A stretch of DNA of 64,000 nucleotides. Source: Daedaleopsis sinensis. Taxonomy: Eukaryota; Basidiomycota; Agaricomycetes; Polyporales; Polyporaceae. The stretch covers positions 2,604,001-2,668,000 of the forward strand of contig CM066300.1 of the NCBI GenBank assembly GCA_033807695.1. Reading direction: 5' to 3'. Below the pieces are notes generated by a model. It did no database searches. It had not been told where the DNA came from and saw only the letters and a program-made list of their open reading frames with translations. Below, piece after piece: positions 10,624 through 24,153 of the stretch; within the stretch, counting starts at the first letter, position 1, and each line of letters starts with the position of its first letter. Both the position numbers and the translations under genes were made by a program.

Positions 10624-11989
10624 ATCCCACTCGTCGATCAGGTTTGTAGTCCGCATTACCCTCCATCGCGTTTGTCTGACCGTTTACCAGACGAACAATG
10701 TATAACATGACGTATCTTCTTGGATTGCATATCGAGCATCGCAATACACTCCATTGAGATGACAATGTCGGTGCCAGTTCTGTCAGAAAGGCGCATCAAG
10801 GGATCGTGGATGAAGCAAATTCCAAGCTGGGCCATTCCCTGACGCGTCAACCCCGATGGCAGTGTGGCTGACACAACCTCATGCAATCCATAATGCACGA
10901 TGTGGGCCTTTTCGTGTTATATCGTGCGTACTGCGGTGGCGATGGGTGCATTGAGCTACAGTGTCGAGTGCATCGCTGTAGCTGAATGCATCCATGCTCA
11001 TACTGATGGCCCGGTACTATCCCACGTCATTCGCATGCAACGACTCTAGTGTTGCAGCTCGACTGGGAACGTGCAGCTCAGATCCTCGCGCCGTGGCCGA
11101 CAGAGCCCGTTGTACCTGGCCCGCGGGCTCTGTCGCTCAGCGAGGCTGAGGGTTTCCGACAACTGCACCGATGACACGTTCCCTTGCGACTCCAACAGAA
11201 GCTCAAACAAACAGCTGCTCACCGGCTGTCCACTGCTGGCTGATGACGAGTGGCATCGAAAGGTGCGTGTCGCCGTACTTCACCAGCCTGCACCGTACCC
11301 TTGCGCGCACCGGGGAATGTTGCATCCCCCGCATCTGGGGCTCGCGCTGCTATCCGTGAACGGGATTGACTCCTGCAGGACATTCTGCCCCAAGTACTCT
11401 GGTTAGAACATCACGGTGGTGTGGCTGAAGCCCGATGGGCTCGAGAAACCATCGCTTTCGAACAAGTAGAGTTATGAGGGAGGACTCACGCATTGTATTC
11501 TCGATGTAATCTTCGTACAGCTGGACCTTCTTCATGCATGGAAGTGTTGCAAGAAGAAAGGCGTGGTGTGAGCAGACGATGCAATGTTCGCGTTCAGGAA
11601 ACGTTCAGCCACCGCGTCGATCGCGTTGAACTGTTGTAGTCACGTGAGTGCGTGAGTGACGTCACGACCTTGCAATTGAATACTGCGCGCCTACTGTGCG
11701 TCCACGTTCCGAGGCCCGAGGGTACCTGACCCCACAGCTTTTTGACGATGTTCTTCCGCTGGTTCAGTACCAGTGCCACCGTCATGGACACTTGTGAACA
11801 GCTATACACTCCACCACATACCTGAAGTTATCCTCCTCTCAGCCTGGCTCTTTGAGGGCAGTGTAGAACTATCTTTGAGAACCTACTATCTGAGTATCTG
11901 CCACTCTTGCACATATCGGACAGCATATCGAACGTGCACCGAGCTCTAGCCCAAGTCGCGCTGCTCTCGCGACGCTCGCCTCAAACGCA
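10624..11989. other. intergenic, possible promoter motifs
   Basis: 1.4 kb without a supportable gene; scattered ORFs do not resemble families. About 330 bp upstream of the GRAM-protein ATG there is an E-box CACGTG (11641-11646) and a palindromic CRE-like TGACGTCA (11657-11664). They are candidate bHLH and bZIP sites by motif only. Confidence 0.35.
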
Positions 11990-14571
11990 ATGTACGGCGA
12001 CGAGCAAGGTCGACTTCTGCCTCCCCCTGTCCACCCACGGCACCCTGCAGCACCACCATCACCTGCGCGGTCCACCTCCAACCTGCGAATTCCGTCCCCA
12101 GCACCGGCACCGCCCAGCCCTGCATCTACCACCGCTACACTCACCTTCCCGCCTCCAGTAGCTGTCGACCCCGCACGCTCTTCTGCGAGCGTCGCGCCGC
12201 CTCTGCCGCCCCGGCCGAGCTACTCATCCGTCACTGTTGAAGTCGAGGAGGGACCCGGCGCGGAGGCGGACTCCGACGGGGAGAGCTTCGCTCATGTCCC
12301 AAGTCCGGGTGTCGACGCCGGGGCGTCGACGAATAGTTTTGCGAGGACGGCGACGAAGGACGAGGAGGAGCTGTCAGAGATACAGCTGAGGGAGCTGTAT
12401 GACGACGAGGAGATCGAGCGGTTCCTCCATCTATTCGCGACGGTGAGTCTGGTCTCTACTTGTTTTGAAGGCGATAGCTTCTCAACTGGATGGTGGGAGC
12501 AGTACGTCCGGGAGGTTCGGGTAGCAGACTCTGGGCAGCCCGTCCCTGCGAAAGCGTCGACGAGTGCGCCCTCGCTCGCTCAACCACCTACTCCAGGCCC
12601 GACAGACGATGGGATAACACCGGGGACATCTGCTACGGGCAACACGCGCACCGTATCAGAGATGATAGCGCAGGTACGTATCTCACTCTCGCCGCACTCT
12701 GAATGAAGCGAGTCTCACAATGCGCCTCGCAGGATCTGCTCGTTCCACTCCTGCCGGCAGCGAGACAGCCTCCTCCGGACTTCACTTTGAATCGGCTGAA
12801 GCAGACCGCGCAGAGGCTCTATGTGGCGGGCGAACCTCTCTACAGCATGGATGTTCTCCCGCTCCTACGGCTGGCTACCTGGCAAAACCCCCGACGGAGC
12901 TTCGGATACTGTGCAGTAAGTCCTCGTCATTCGCAATGCGATAGTTGGCACGGCCACGACGATGTTATCACATCTACTCAACTCTCGGCACAGCTATACT
13001 GGATCCTGTGGTATCACGGATGGCTGCTATCGGCTCTGGCAGCGCGCCTCCTGTACGAGCTCGTGAGCCGGAAGCTGCACCCATACCCGACGCTGACGGA
13101 GCTGCGGGAGCACCGCAAACGGATCGACCGCGCGCAGACGTTCGGCCGGATACTGACGACCCGGCTCGCCACGTCTCCGGCTCTGGGGCTGCAGGATATG
13201 TGGGATATGGTCGGAGACTATCGACACGTCCGGAAGATGAAGAAGGCGAAGAAGGACGCTGAAAGTCAGAAGGAGGACGTGTCCGAGGGACGGACGAGCG
13301 TGGACGACGGTCCGGCAGGTGTACCGAGCGTTTCGCTCACCCCAGCTGCATCAGATGTGCTGGATGAGAAGACCGTGCAGGATGAGCTCAAGAAGGAGGC
13401 AGACCTCAAACGGCTTGGTCTGTTCTTATTGAACGAGGTTGCGGATTTGCTCGAACGTATCAAGAAGTACGCCGTCGTTGTCTGCGCGATGTCGATGTGT
13501 GCTCATCGGGCGTTGTAGCATCTTCTTGTGGCGGCAGCCAAGTGCTTCGACGTATTACACCCTCGTGAGTCTAGCCGGGCATGCTGTTGGCTCTGCTGCG
13601 GTCTAAACGTCCGTTTATAGGTCGTTCTCGGCGGGCTCGTTCTGGGGTTGCTCCCTGCCCAATATCTGGCGAGGTTTGTCGGGCTTCTCGCGGGCGGATT
13701 CTTCTGGCACGTCGTCCCTGTCATCGTCGCCATTCCTGCAGCTGAAAGGAATCGGTACGTCTCTCGGCCGCGTTGGCTTCTATTGCAGCTGACGCATCGA
13801 CTGTTCCACTAGGATCCCATCGCCGCTGTCCATCGTCCCGACCGACACCGAGTACGCGATGGACCTCATCTCGCAGCGCGTGGCCCGCGGGCTCCCCGTG
13901 CGCCCCAAGCGACGGCACCGCGGCGCACGGTCTGAGGACAACGCGAGCGTGCTGCAGGCCGGGAACCAGGAGGGCGGCAGCACGTCGGTCGACTGGAACA
14001 AGTGGGGCGGCCGGATAGCGTCGACCAAGGAGCGGGCGGGCGAGCTGAGGCAGATCTTCCAGGACGGGCAGGTGCGTCCCATCGGAGTGCTTTCGATTGG
14101 ATGCCCCGGCTGAGTGCGGATCCACAGTGGAAGCAGGCCGAGAACTGGAGGGCGCTGAACCCGCTGTCGCCCAAGGTCGTCGCGGTGCAGAGCGGGGCCG
14201 AAGCCCGCATCGACGCTCAGAGTACGTCTGTCCACAGTCCGCGCGCGTCGGGGCACGTCGCTGACCGCATCTGGCCGACAGCGTTCCCCGCCCAGCTCAA
14301 GAAGCACCCGGGGCTGATCACGCTCACGCATACGACGCTCTTCTTCACGCCGCTCTTCTCCCCGTGCGCCACGCTCACTGTCCCGCTCGCGGACATCATT
14401 GGGGTCAAGAAGACGACGCTCACGGTGGGCATCGACGTCCGCTACAGAGAGACAGGTCCAGATGGGACGCGGGAGGACAGGGAAGCCAACTTCTTCCTCG
14501 TCGGCTCCCGCGGCGACCTCTTCGCGCGGCTGGTCAGCTGGGGAGGCCCGGGGCGGTGGGCCAGAGTGTAG
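11990..14571 (+). CDS. GRAM-domain multi-pass membrane protein (GRAMD4-like architecture)
   Basis: Nine exons close exactly in frame (2103 nt, 700 aa): 11990-12442, 12503-12673, 12733-12915, 12994-13466, 13519-13564, 13621-13754, 13813-14071, 14128-14221 and 14282-14571. The first 150 residues are Pro/Ala/Ser-rich and probably disordered, followed by an acidic stretch. Hydrophobic segments are LYWILWYHGWLLSALAARLL (mid-protein) and a longer double segment from VVLGGLVLGLLPAQYLARFV to VVPVIVAIP. The last ~100 residues fit a GRAM domain: PAQLKKHPGLITLTHTTLFF, then LADIIGVKK. GRAM domains bind membranes or lipids, so a role at an intracellular membrane is inferred. The GRAM call is by pattern; the comparison with GRAMD4 is architectural only. 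Confidence 0.72.
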
Positions 14572-14834
14572 GCTCGAGTAGGTAAGAGGATCTGTCATCC
14601 GTGCGCTTGTGCTGACGTTGATGTGCGTAGGGGCGACGTCATGGACGCTATCTGTTGTTGTATCCGCTGTCGTAGTAACATGTGCATCTATCCCGTTTGC
14701 TGCAATATAGCCGCCACTGCGACTCGTCCGAAGAACCACATCGATTGCGGCAGGACTGCACCCGCTCCGTCTGGCTAGTCGACTCGCTGTGTCGGCCGAT
14801 CGTCTCTTTGCAAGTCTCTGCGACCACCTGTGCT

Positions 14835-17824
14835 ATGTTCTTCTCCCCCGACCTGCTCGAGCGCAGGGATAGCGGCTACGGTCTGCTCTGGTACGTTCCC
14901 TGCGTGCTGTTGGTGCAAATCGCGTGCGATGTATGCGTTCTTTCTAGGCTCGCGGCGACCCTCGGTGCAAAGTCGTCCTTCAAGAAACTGCCCAAGCGTT
15001 CCGTCCTCACCGCCGACATCTCCCAGCTATGCGATCTCATCGCGGAACCTCCGGAGCCCCTTGCTCTGAGGTTGTCCAGCAATCTGATGATTGGTGTCGC
15101 TCGGTATGTTTCGACCCGTTTGCTCTGAAGAACCCCAGCCTGACCAGATAATCCTAAATAGCGTGTATAAAGGTGTATATATGCGCAATCGAACGTGTCG
15201 ATATGATCTCATGCATACACCCGTAAAGTCAAACAGGACATATTCCTCGCGGACGTCACAACATGCTTCAATTCCTTGAAGAAAGCCGTACAGGATCTTT
15301 CGGCATTGTCGGTCAACGCAATGCAACTCCAGATGGGTCAACCCAGCTTACGGTATGTGCCCGTCGTACTCTTATAAACCTCAAGAGCTCACGGACCTCT
15401 TCGTTGTTTAGTCCCGAGGCACTTACGTTGGTAGCAGACCCCGGGACGGCATTTGGCATTCACTTTGACAGCATCTTCATCGTACGTGCCCTTCAATATG
15501 CAGTTGTCGTAGTCTAATGTTCCCAAGGCCTGGGACGAACGCGAACATGAAGGTATAGATTGTCATGCCTTTGAACATCCCCGTCGAGTCTGACCCTGAT
15601 TGATAGACGCCGACGAGGACGAACGCGATGGCGACTTTGACCCGCGGTCCAAGAAGCCCAAGTCCAAAGGCAAGCAGAAGGAAGCGCCGCTGTCTACAAC
15701 AGCAGAACACGCTCGGGGGCTGCATACGCTGGAGGAGGATTACGACCATCTTTTGGCTGCGGCGTTCGACGGGTCCTTGACTGGCTCTGCAAGTGCACAG
15801 GGTGCCACTGCTGGCTTTGGGGCTTCGTCGTCGCAAGCAGACGGTGCATTCGGCTTCGATGACGTCTTTGCTCTCCCCGAGGAAGTGGGCGGCGCTGACA
15901 TTGGCGATGAGTTGGCGCGAGAGCTTGGCGAGGGCTGGGGAGGGTCGGCTCTCCAGAGCCACCAGTACGTGTCGCAGGCTCGTCAGTAACACGTGCCTAC
16001 TCACGTTGAAATGACTAGGCCCGCGACAGCAGGAGATGGACGAGAGGCGATTGTTCTCGACGGTAACGACGATCAAGGAATGGGCGACGACTTCCAGTTC
16101 GACGTGCAACCTCTGGCGGATATGCCGCCAGCCGATATGGAAGATAGAGGTACGAACGATCGACGATTTGCTCATACTCGTTTTGACGGTTACCCCAGGA
16201 AGCCTTCCACCCACGGGGCCAATAATTGTTCCACTAGCTCCTCTAAGCCCACATGGCCCGGAAGGCTATTTGGATCCTGCGGCAAACGCAGTGGGTCAGG
16301 CAGCGAAGCCTGTCCAGCGCAAACCAAAGCGCGTGAGATTGCTGCTGGACTCTCGAACGGAGCTCACTGACGAAGAGCTGAAGGTACGCAGTTTGTCGTT
16401 CAATGAAGCACCCAGAGATTGACGCAGGACGGTACAGATGGCCCGTGCAAACTACGTTCAGGAACAGGAGGCTTTGAAGCGCAATGTCGCGCAAAAGAAG
16501 GCGGAGAAGGAGAGCAGCAAGCTCATTGAAGAGATGATATACGGAGCTCCGAGAGGCGGTGAGCTACTTTTGTCGTGTATAAGGATGTTAGCTATACTAA
16601 AGGACCTATCAGTGGACGCACCCGTGCTCGTCGACTTCTGGATGGAGAACTTCAGGATACAGGTTGGGGCTCGCTCTGGACAATTACATGTGGAAATTGA
16701 AGGTTCGAAAAATGGCAGAATTGGTGAAACATCGCGTTAACCTCACAACTACAGGCGAACCTCCATTGAAGAGACGTAGGATTAGCGGAGCAGCTGAGCC
16801 TTTCTTACCGAAACATGGGAGAGACGTCTCTTCACCATCCCATGGCGACCCATTCAGAATGGATATCGACCAAGGACCAGACTTCGAGATGGGCTTTGAC
16901 CTCGGTATGTCAATTCGGCGAATCCTGAACAAGAATGCAGTCTCATCGGTCGTAGAGCAAACAGGGGATGATATGAACTTCGACTCTAGGATGCGCTCGT
17001 CTGAGGTACATAATAGTTCAAGTCCTCGAGGGCGTATGCTGACAATACTATAGGAACCTGGTCAAGCTCGTCGCGGCAGCTCTCGGCCTCCGTCTGCCAT
17101 GGGTAGCTACCTCGGTATGCATCCTGGCCAAGACATCATCTCCGGCTCCCAGCGTAGCGGGTTCTTCCCCTGGGATCATGCTGGGCCAAGCTCGTCCGTT
17201 GGCGGTGCTGGTTTCGGCGTCGACGGAAGTGATACTTTCAGCGGAATCCGCCGGGTCAGCAAGAGGGGTAGCTCGCTCGGCAGCAGGCGCGAAAGCTACA
17301 TGATCCCCGGTGGTACCGTACCTCCGTCACCAATTGACATCAGATTGAGAGCCCCTCAGCTCGGCGGGGAGGATTTCGAGTTCGACGGTACGTGGTCCAT
17401 TCGTTCGCTAAACATGCATGGGTGCTGATAAGTGTGATTATTGCAGTTCCGGAGGAGGACGCACTGCTCGAGGAGTCGCAGCAGTCAAATGTGCTGACCC
17501 TCGAGAAGAATTCCTTCAACTTCCTAGAGTGAGTCATTTACTTAAATGCCACCATATGTGTATTTACCCGTGTACATCAGGTATGCGAAGATGCAGCTGC
17601 GGGCCGTCCCCAACCCTGAAATGGAGCTCTCTTTCGACGATATGGTGCCCAAGGCCACTAGCACTCGACGGGTCGCGGCTGCAGCATTCTATCATTGCTT
17701 GGGTATGTGCCAACCCCTACTAAGTGTAATCATAGCTCACCTGGACACAGTGCTTTCGACGAAGGACCTGTTGGGAGTACGCCAAGAGGAGCCGTACGGC
17801 GTTCTGAGGATGAGAGTGAAGTGA
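14835..17824 (+). CDS. REC8: meiotic cohesin kleisin subunit
   Basis: Alpha-kleisin that closes the SMC1/SMC3 ring on meiotic chromosomes and is cleaved by separase. The N-terminus starts MFFSPDLLERRDSGYGLLWL (Rad21/Rec8 N domain) and continues LAATLGAKSSFKKLPKRSVL and VYKVKQDIFLADVTTC. This is the Rec8 rather than mitotic Rad21 version, judged from recalled family sequences. Early exons are 14835-14890, 14948-15103, an 11-nt exon 15162-15172, 15229-15352 and 15412-15481. The middle is acidic, Ser/Gly-rich and likely disordered. The C-terminal winged-helix segment (FLEYAKMQLRAVPNPEMELSF... to GVLRMRVK) ends at 17824 after two further introns. Middle exon limits (16.0-17.4 kb) were followed but not all verified. 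Expression is presumably meiosis-limited. Confidence 0.82.
15162..15172 (+). other. REC8: 11-nt micro-exon of REC8
   Basis: C GTG TAT AAA G between a 58-nt intron (15104-15161) and a 56-nt intron (15173-15228). It encodes the VYK of the conserved RVYKVKQDIF motif; without it both frame and motif are lost. Confidence 0.8.
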
Positions 17825-18134
17825 TCGAATCTCACGATCGACTCGGATATGGTGATCTTTTTGTCCCGGACTTGAGCTGATTTTCGAATTCTTGTCGGAC
17901 ACACGCACTGAGCCCCGTCTTGCTGCATCTACGACCGAGTGCTTGTGCTTCGAAAGGGGGAGCCTGTATGTACGGAAATAATGGACGCTGTACCACGCAA
18001 ATGGAGCGATATGTAGTGTTACGTCAGCAATCATAGCTCGAACTGAGCCGACGCGAGTGTTTTAAACCTGCTAATGACGGTCGAGATGGTCTCGGTGTCG
18101 GACCACTATCCCCCCTGCCCCGCTCTCCGTCTAT

Positions 18135-19433
<1,299 letters not shown>

Positions 19434-19814
19434 ACAACTATAAACTATAGATGGAGCGGGGCGGGAGATGGTGAATCTTCTGTTTGCTGTTACTTGAACT
19501 TGTATATCTACCTAAATGCCAGATGCCTATGCATTGCGCGCGTTTCGTTGTCGTTCACGTCGCTGCAGCCAGAGCGGGTGCTTGGTCTCATGGTGCATAT
19601 TCCGTTGACGCAGTTGGGTATATGCATAATAATATCATCGAGGTCGCAAGGAAATAGATACAGGTACGAGAAACAGGTCGATCAGCCTGAGAGCATTCTT
19701 CAATCGTAAGAGCGAATAATAGACTAGGAAAGACACGTGTTGAGACATGACTTCCGACCACTTCGGCACCGTTTGGGAGATTTGGGCGAGACGGGTACAC
19801 GATTCAGGAAACGT
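19434..19814. other. convergent 3' region IDI1 / WW protein
   Basis: 381 bp between two converging genes; AT-richer, 3'-UTR-like. No further feature seen. Confidence 0.35.
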
Positions 19815-22250
19815 TCACCATTGTAGGGTCTGCGGCGGGGGCTCGATGGCGAAGCCCTCACGGAGCGAGTGTTGCATGTGGCACAAGGCGATGAACACGA
19901 TCCCGGCGAGGACGATCGCGGGGGCCTGGACGATGAGCCCGAGGAGGTCGACGACCGCGCTGAGGACGTGGAGCGTGAGGAAGATCGTGGACCACATCAC
20001 GAACGCACGCGGCGTCGCGAACGCCTGCGCGATGGGCTCGTACCCGTGCTTTGGGGAGCGCACGCGGCTGAGGTGCGAGGCCTGAGGGGTGTCGAGCCTG
20101 TCAGAGCGTATATACGATGTGCATGGGGCGGGACCCTCTTACTACGTAGCCTGCGGTGAACTTCTCGGCGCCCTCGTACCACTGGCACAGCGTGCCGCCT
20201 GAAACTAGACCGGCGAGTGCGAGGACGACAGAGATGGAGCCGAGTCCGCTGCTGACGGGGTTGAGGGCCCTTGTGAGGGAGATTGTACCTACACTGGAGA
20301 GAGAGTAGATAGAGGGGGATGAGATTCTGTCAACATCGGTAGTGAATCGACTCACATGAGTATACCACACGCCTGTGCGCGGCCAAATACCAGGCGTTCG
20401 AGATGAGAGGGCGAACTTGGAGTAGTGCATAGGAGGCTACGCACCAGGTAAGTCGATTCTCGCCATTGCCGCAGAAGTACGATCGCATATTCGCGCCAGT
20501 GAATCATGTATGTCAAGTTATCCGAGGAGAGCTTGTCAAGCTTCAAGAGATGGCCCTTTGGTAGATTGAAGAGAAGGCCTGAACGCAACTTGTCCGCCAC
20601 GATCGTCCGGCTTACAGCGCTGTCTTCAAATCGCTTTTGTTCGCGAGAAATCCTTGCGTGATCTTCACCGAAGAATGTATCATACTTGTGTCTGGCTGCG
20701 CTCGCAGGGCGAGTCAGTCCATGGTAAAAGTAAAGTGCGTACGGATAGATTTGCACCTATCGTGACCATTAAACGAGCTTGACAGTCTCCGAGTCAGGAC
20801 ATCCATCTCTGCTAGCGCGTACTAAGCTGTACAACTCACCAAAAGTCCATGTCATTGAGGGGGTGCATTCCGCTGCCAGAATTATAGATCTGTATCGATA
20901 TCGGCCCTTTCTAAGGATCGAGATGACGCACAATCATTGGTGTCGATAATCTGGAGATAGTCCTTGCATTGTTCTGCACTGTACGGGAACGTTGATGATT
21001 CAGAAGTCAACTGATCTGTTGTCCGATATGAGTGCCCAGGGAGAGTAGCCATATGAGCATCGCGGGGAAGCCTGACCAGCTCTTCCTTGACGGAACATGT
21101 CTGCGAGGCCTTTCCTCAACTCCATCGGCACTGGACGGTATGGAAAAAATTCTTGATGTAACCAATATTGTTCCTGCAAAACGTATTCTGGAAGATGTGT
21201 TAGTTCTGGCTCTCATATCGGCCTGCGCCGTAGCCGTAAAACACTACCAGAATTGTAGGATATATCCTGCAGACTGGCTCGAATACAATATTTGAAACCT
21301 AAGAGACGCCTCGCTGCGCTTCGGCACGTCGAGCAAATAGATAGGCTACAATGGAATGGACGGGCCACAGGCTGCCGACCATTGCGTTGTTGCACAAACC
21401 GAGAGGCTCAAGGCTAAACATAATTAAAGGAGATGGGGAAGTTTCTTTGGTGATACGGAGCATTCTCCAGGACAACCCCGGGATGTCAAACCGGCTGGAT
21501 CATGTCCATAAAATCCCACTGGCAGGCCATGCGGTTCCATGCCACGGACGTTGATCCGCACAAGCTTCAGCAGAGACAATCGACTCACTCATTTGCGCTG
21601 TCGAACAGACAGGGGATATCCCGATGTCGTGCCGCTCCGGGTCAATTTCTTCGAGCCAGAAAACCGTTTGCGTGATATGATCAACAAAATAGTACTTGCA
21701 CCTGTCCGATTTCGGGTCCACGGTTATATAGCAGTCGTAATCGTCAGGCAGCTGCGTTCCGTCCACTTTGATAAGCATCTCAATCTGTCTTTCCCAGAGT
21801 GTTAGTTTGTTCATAATGTCCTCTTGTTGAATGGGGTCGTCGGTGACTATATGCTTGGAGAGGTTGACGTAGAATGGCGAGCCTTCCGGATTAATATGAC
21901 AAGTCCAGCCGGGCGCGAGGTACGGCGGTCTGATCGAAGAGAAATGACCGTCAGCGTTCAACCGGCGGGCCATGAGCGTCAGGTGAGGACATACTCCTGG
22001 AGACCGGTATGCAATCCTCTGGGTATGGTTATGTATTCTGGCGTAACACTGAGCTAATACGTGAGAGCCGTCAGGTGTCGATACTGTATTTATCAGCGAC
22101 GTACATTGCATGTCTGGCGTAACGATCGTTCTTCTGCGGCGTCGTAGGAAGGAGTTGGCCATCCGTAGAATACATTGGCGGTTTTTCGTCATGGTCATCG
22201 TCTGTAGGATCAGAAACTGTGACAACCACCGTGTCGACGGGGAGATCCAT
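19815..22250 (-). CDS. WW-domain-like multi-pass membrane protein (uncharacterised Agaricomycete family)
   Basis: Two apparent short genes are one spliced gene. The core exons join in frame: 21929-21589, 21187-21077, 21015-20932, 20872-20823, 20756-20356, 20293-20143 and 20081-19815. The N-terminal part has a WW-like segment (PGWTCHINPEGSPFYVN) and YYFVDHITQTVFWLEE. Next come EQYWLHQEFFP, RADQLTSESSTFPYS and LYFYHGLTRP. The C-terminal part has two to four TM helices, the last pair around FVMWSTIFLTLHVLSAVVDL. This order matches a large unnamed family I recall in mushroom genomes. The intron 21188-21588 is 401 nt, far longer than its neighbours. The 5' end is uncertain: the exon with the best ATG (22250-22105) joins the next exon (22053-21995) out of frame. 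Function unknown. Confidence 0.65.
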
Positions 22251-23687
22251 AGCCTGAGTGTGGTACAGCGGGGGAAGGCTAGAGGAGAAGTTGAAGGGCC
22301 GCTCGAGGAGGGTCATGCAGTGTATAAATACAGGGTGAGCTAGCCATGGAACCGATAGTTCGGGGCGAGTTCTGGCAGTGGGAAAACCCTCAACCTCCCG
22401 AGACAGGTCAGGTCGTACAGGTGGGGCGGCATGCTTTGAAGGTGGAAGTCCGATGCAAATTGGGCGTATCGCAATCGATCGCCGACTAAAGATGTGCACA
22501 GTAGACGAAGATACCGCCGAGGGCGGATTTCATTCTATCTGGATAATGGTCCTGAGGATCGTCAATATAACTTCAACGTTTTGTAGTACTCACGGTGCAC
22601 GAGTCAGACATGACCTTGCTTCCATGCATCTCAGGCTGGTTCCTTCGACGACGAGCAGCCGTAAGCCACCCGAAGCAAGATGCACAGCTGTGTATAGCTA
22701 TCATGACAGATGACAGGGATAACACACCAGATGAGTTCATCCAAGGACACGAGCGGCGCGCGCGGTGGACTGCCTCGAGGTGCCAGTTGCAATTGGAAGC
22801 ACCGGTACCTACCGCACAGGTACTTAGTTCTCTTCGGTCTATATCCTGTGATTTCGATTCGTCAACCGATAAGAAGGTTATAGAGGGCCTGACTATCTCT
22901 ACTGTTACCTACCTATAACATAGCAGGTTTGGGGCTCCTGAGCAAAGCAGTAAATACTAAACGGTAGAGTCCGGTGGTACGTACGTACCCCGGAGTGCGC
23001 GACTGGCAGGTCGGGATAAGGCTGACGGCACTACAGGCGCCCGTTTATAGTGTCTGGCGCCGGCCTCTGCCGTTAACTAGCGCATTCATGTTCCATATGT
23101 ACACCTCGAGCTACTATACCACATGCATGGAGCTGTGTCCAGAGAATACATAGCCATCTTTCTTCCAACCCATTCTGCCAGTTCCACCTCCCACCTTACG
23201 TTGAACATGAGGACCACAGCGCCTCGCCGGTCAAACTTGCGCATCTGGCCCGGAAGCCTCCTGGTTACCTCCTGGTCATTTAGGTTGTTCCGAGTCGGAC
23301 ACCGCACACTCACACCGCTCACATGTATTCATCATACATGACCCCTCTGCTGTATGTGTTTTTTTCACTGCCCCTATGCACGTAACTGCTCCAAGTCATC
23401 GGGATACCTAAACTTGGCCCATTCTATATCTGACAGAAAGAACTCGCAATGCTCCTCCTCGTTCCTAACGTGCGTCCTTCGATTCCTGTGCCGACCGTGA
23501 CAATGGCAGGCTCCCAACATACCACGGGTACGGCATAAGGCTGTTACAATGGCGCTTCAACCTATTTGCACAGACTGCACTCTAGGTCGACCAACGCCTA
23601 TAAAGCAACTCGAGCAAGCCGTCAAGTGACCTCAGCAAAGCAGAACACCGCCCCCCGGGCCCCCCCCTACTCAACCACATCCTTGCA
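22251..23687. other. intergenic between WW gene and the acidic-motif family
   Basis: 1.4 kb between divergent genes. It contains a 14-bp palindrome GGTACGTACGTACC (about 22975-22988). No gene is supported. Confidence 0.4.
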
Positions 23688-24153
23688 ATGTCGAAAGCCT
23701 CTATCCAGCAACCTACTCAGGATCTGCAGACCGCTCTGACCTCCGACATCCTCGAGGGGGTGGACAGCCGCTGTCCTCGCGATAACTCGCCGAGTCAACC
23801 AGAACTCCTGGCCCCCTACCAATCCGGCAGTAGCCCATCCCCAAGCCCATCCTCATCGGCTTGCCCGTCTCCTACTCCGGATCGTCTTCAGAAGTGAGTG
23901 CCAACGTTTCCTGCCGTTGCGAAATTTGTTTCTGACTTTTCCTCAGCTCTGGCGGGCAGTCGAAGTACGGGGCATGACCACTTGATGTCTCGTTTCATAC
24001 TGATTATATTATGTGTGTAGGGCCCTATTGCTGGATGAAAAAGACGACGACAACGACGATTGGTTCACTCCCCGAGGAGGCTACACCAGGCCCACCACCA
24101 ATACGACGGGGCCTATCAAGCCTCAGGTCACTAAGCCTGTCAAACCTCATTGA
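23688..24153 (+). CDS. acidic-motif tandem family, copy A (118 aa, unknown)
   Basis: Unrecognised small protein, first of three neighbouring paralogues. Exons 23688-23893, 23947-23964 (18 nt) and 24021-24153 close in frame, all junctions phase 2. The N-terminal exon is Ser/Pro-rich (SPSPSPSSSACPSPTP). The last exon opens with an acidic run and a short motif, DEKDDDNDDWFTPRGG, then a Thr/Pro/Lys-rich tail ending KPVKPH. There is no signal peptide or TM segment. It is related to copies B and C by gene structure, by the acidic-DF/WF-x-PRGG motif at the same exon position, and by the basic low-complexity tail. It lacks the longer second exon seen in B and C. Confidence 0.65.

Noticed and set aside
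19815..20855. A separate 283-aa membrane-protein gene starting at 20855
   Set aside because: It closes in frame, but a better acceptor at 20872 links it to upstream exons, and the combined protein follows the order of a known family.
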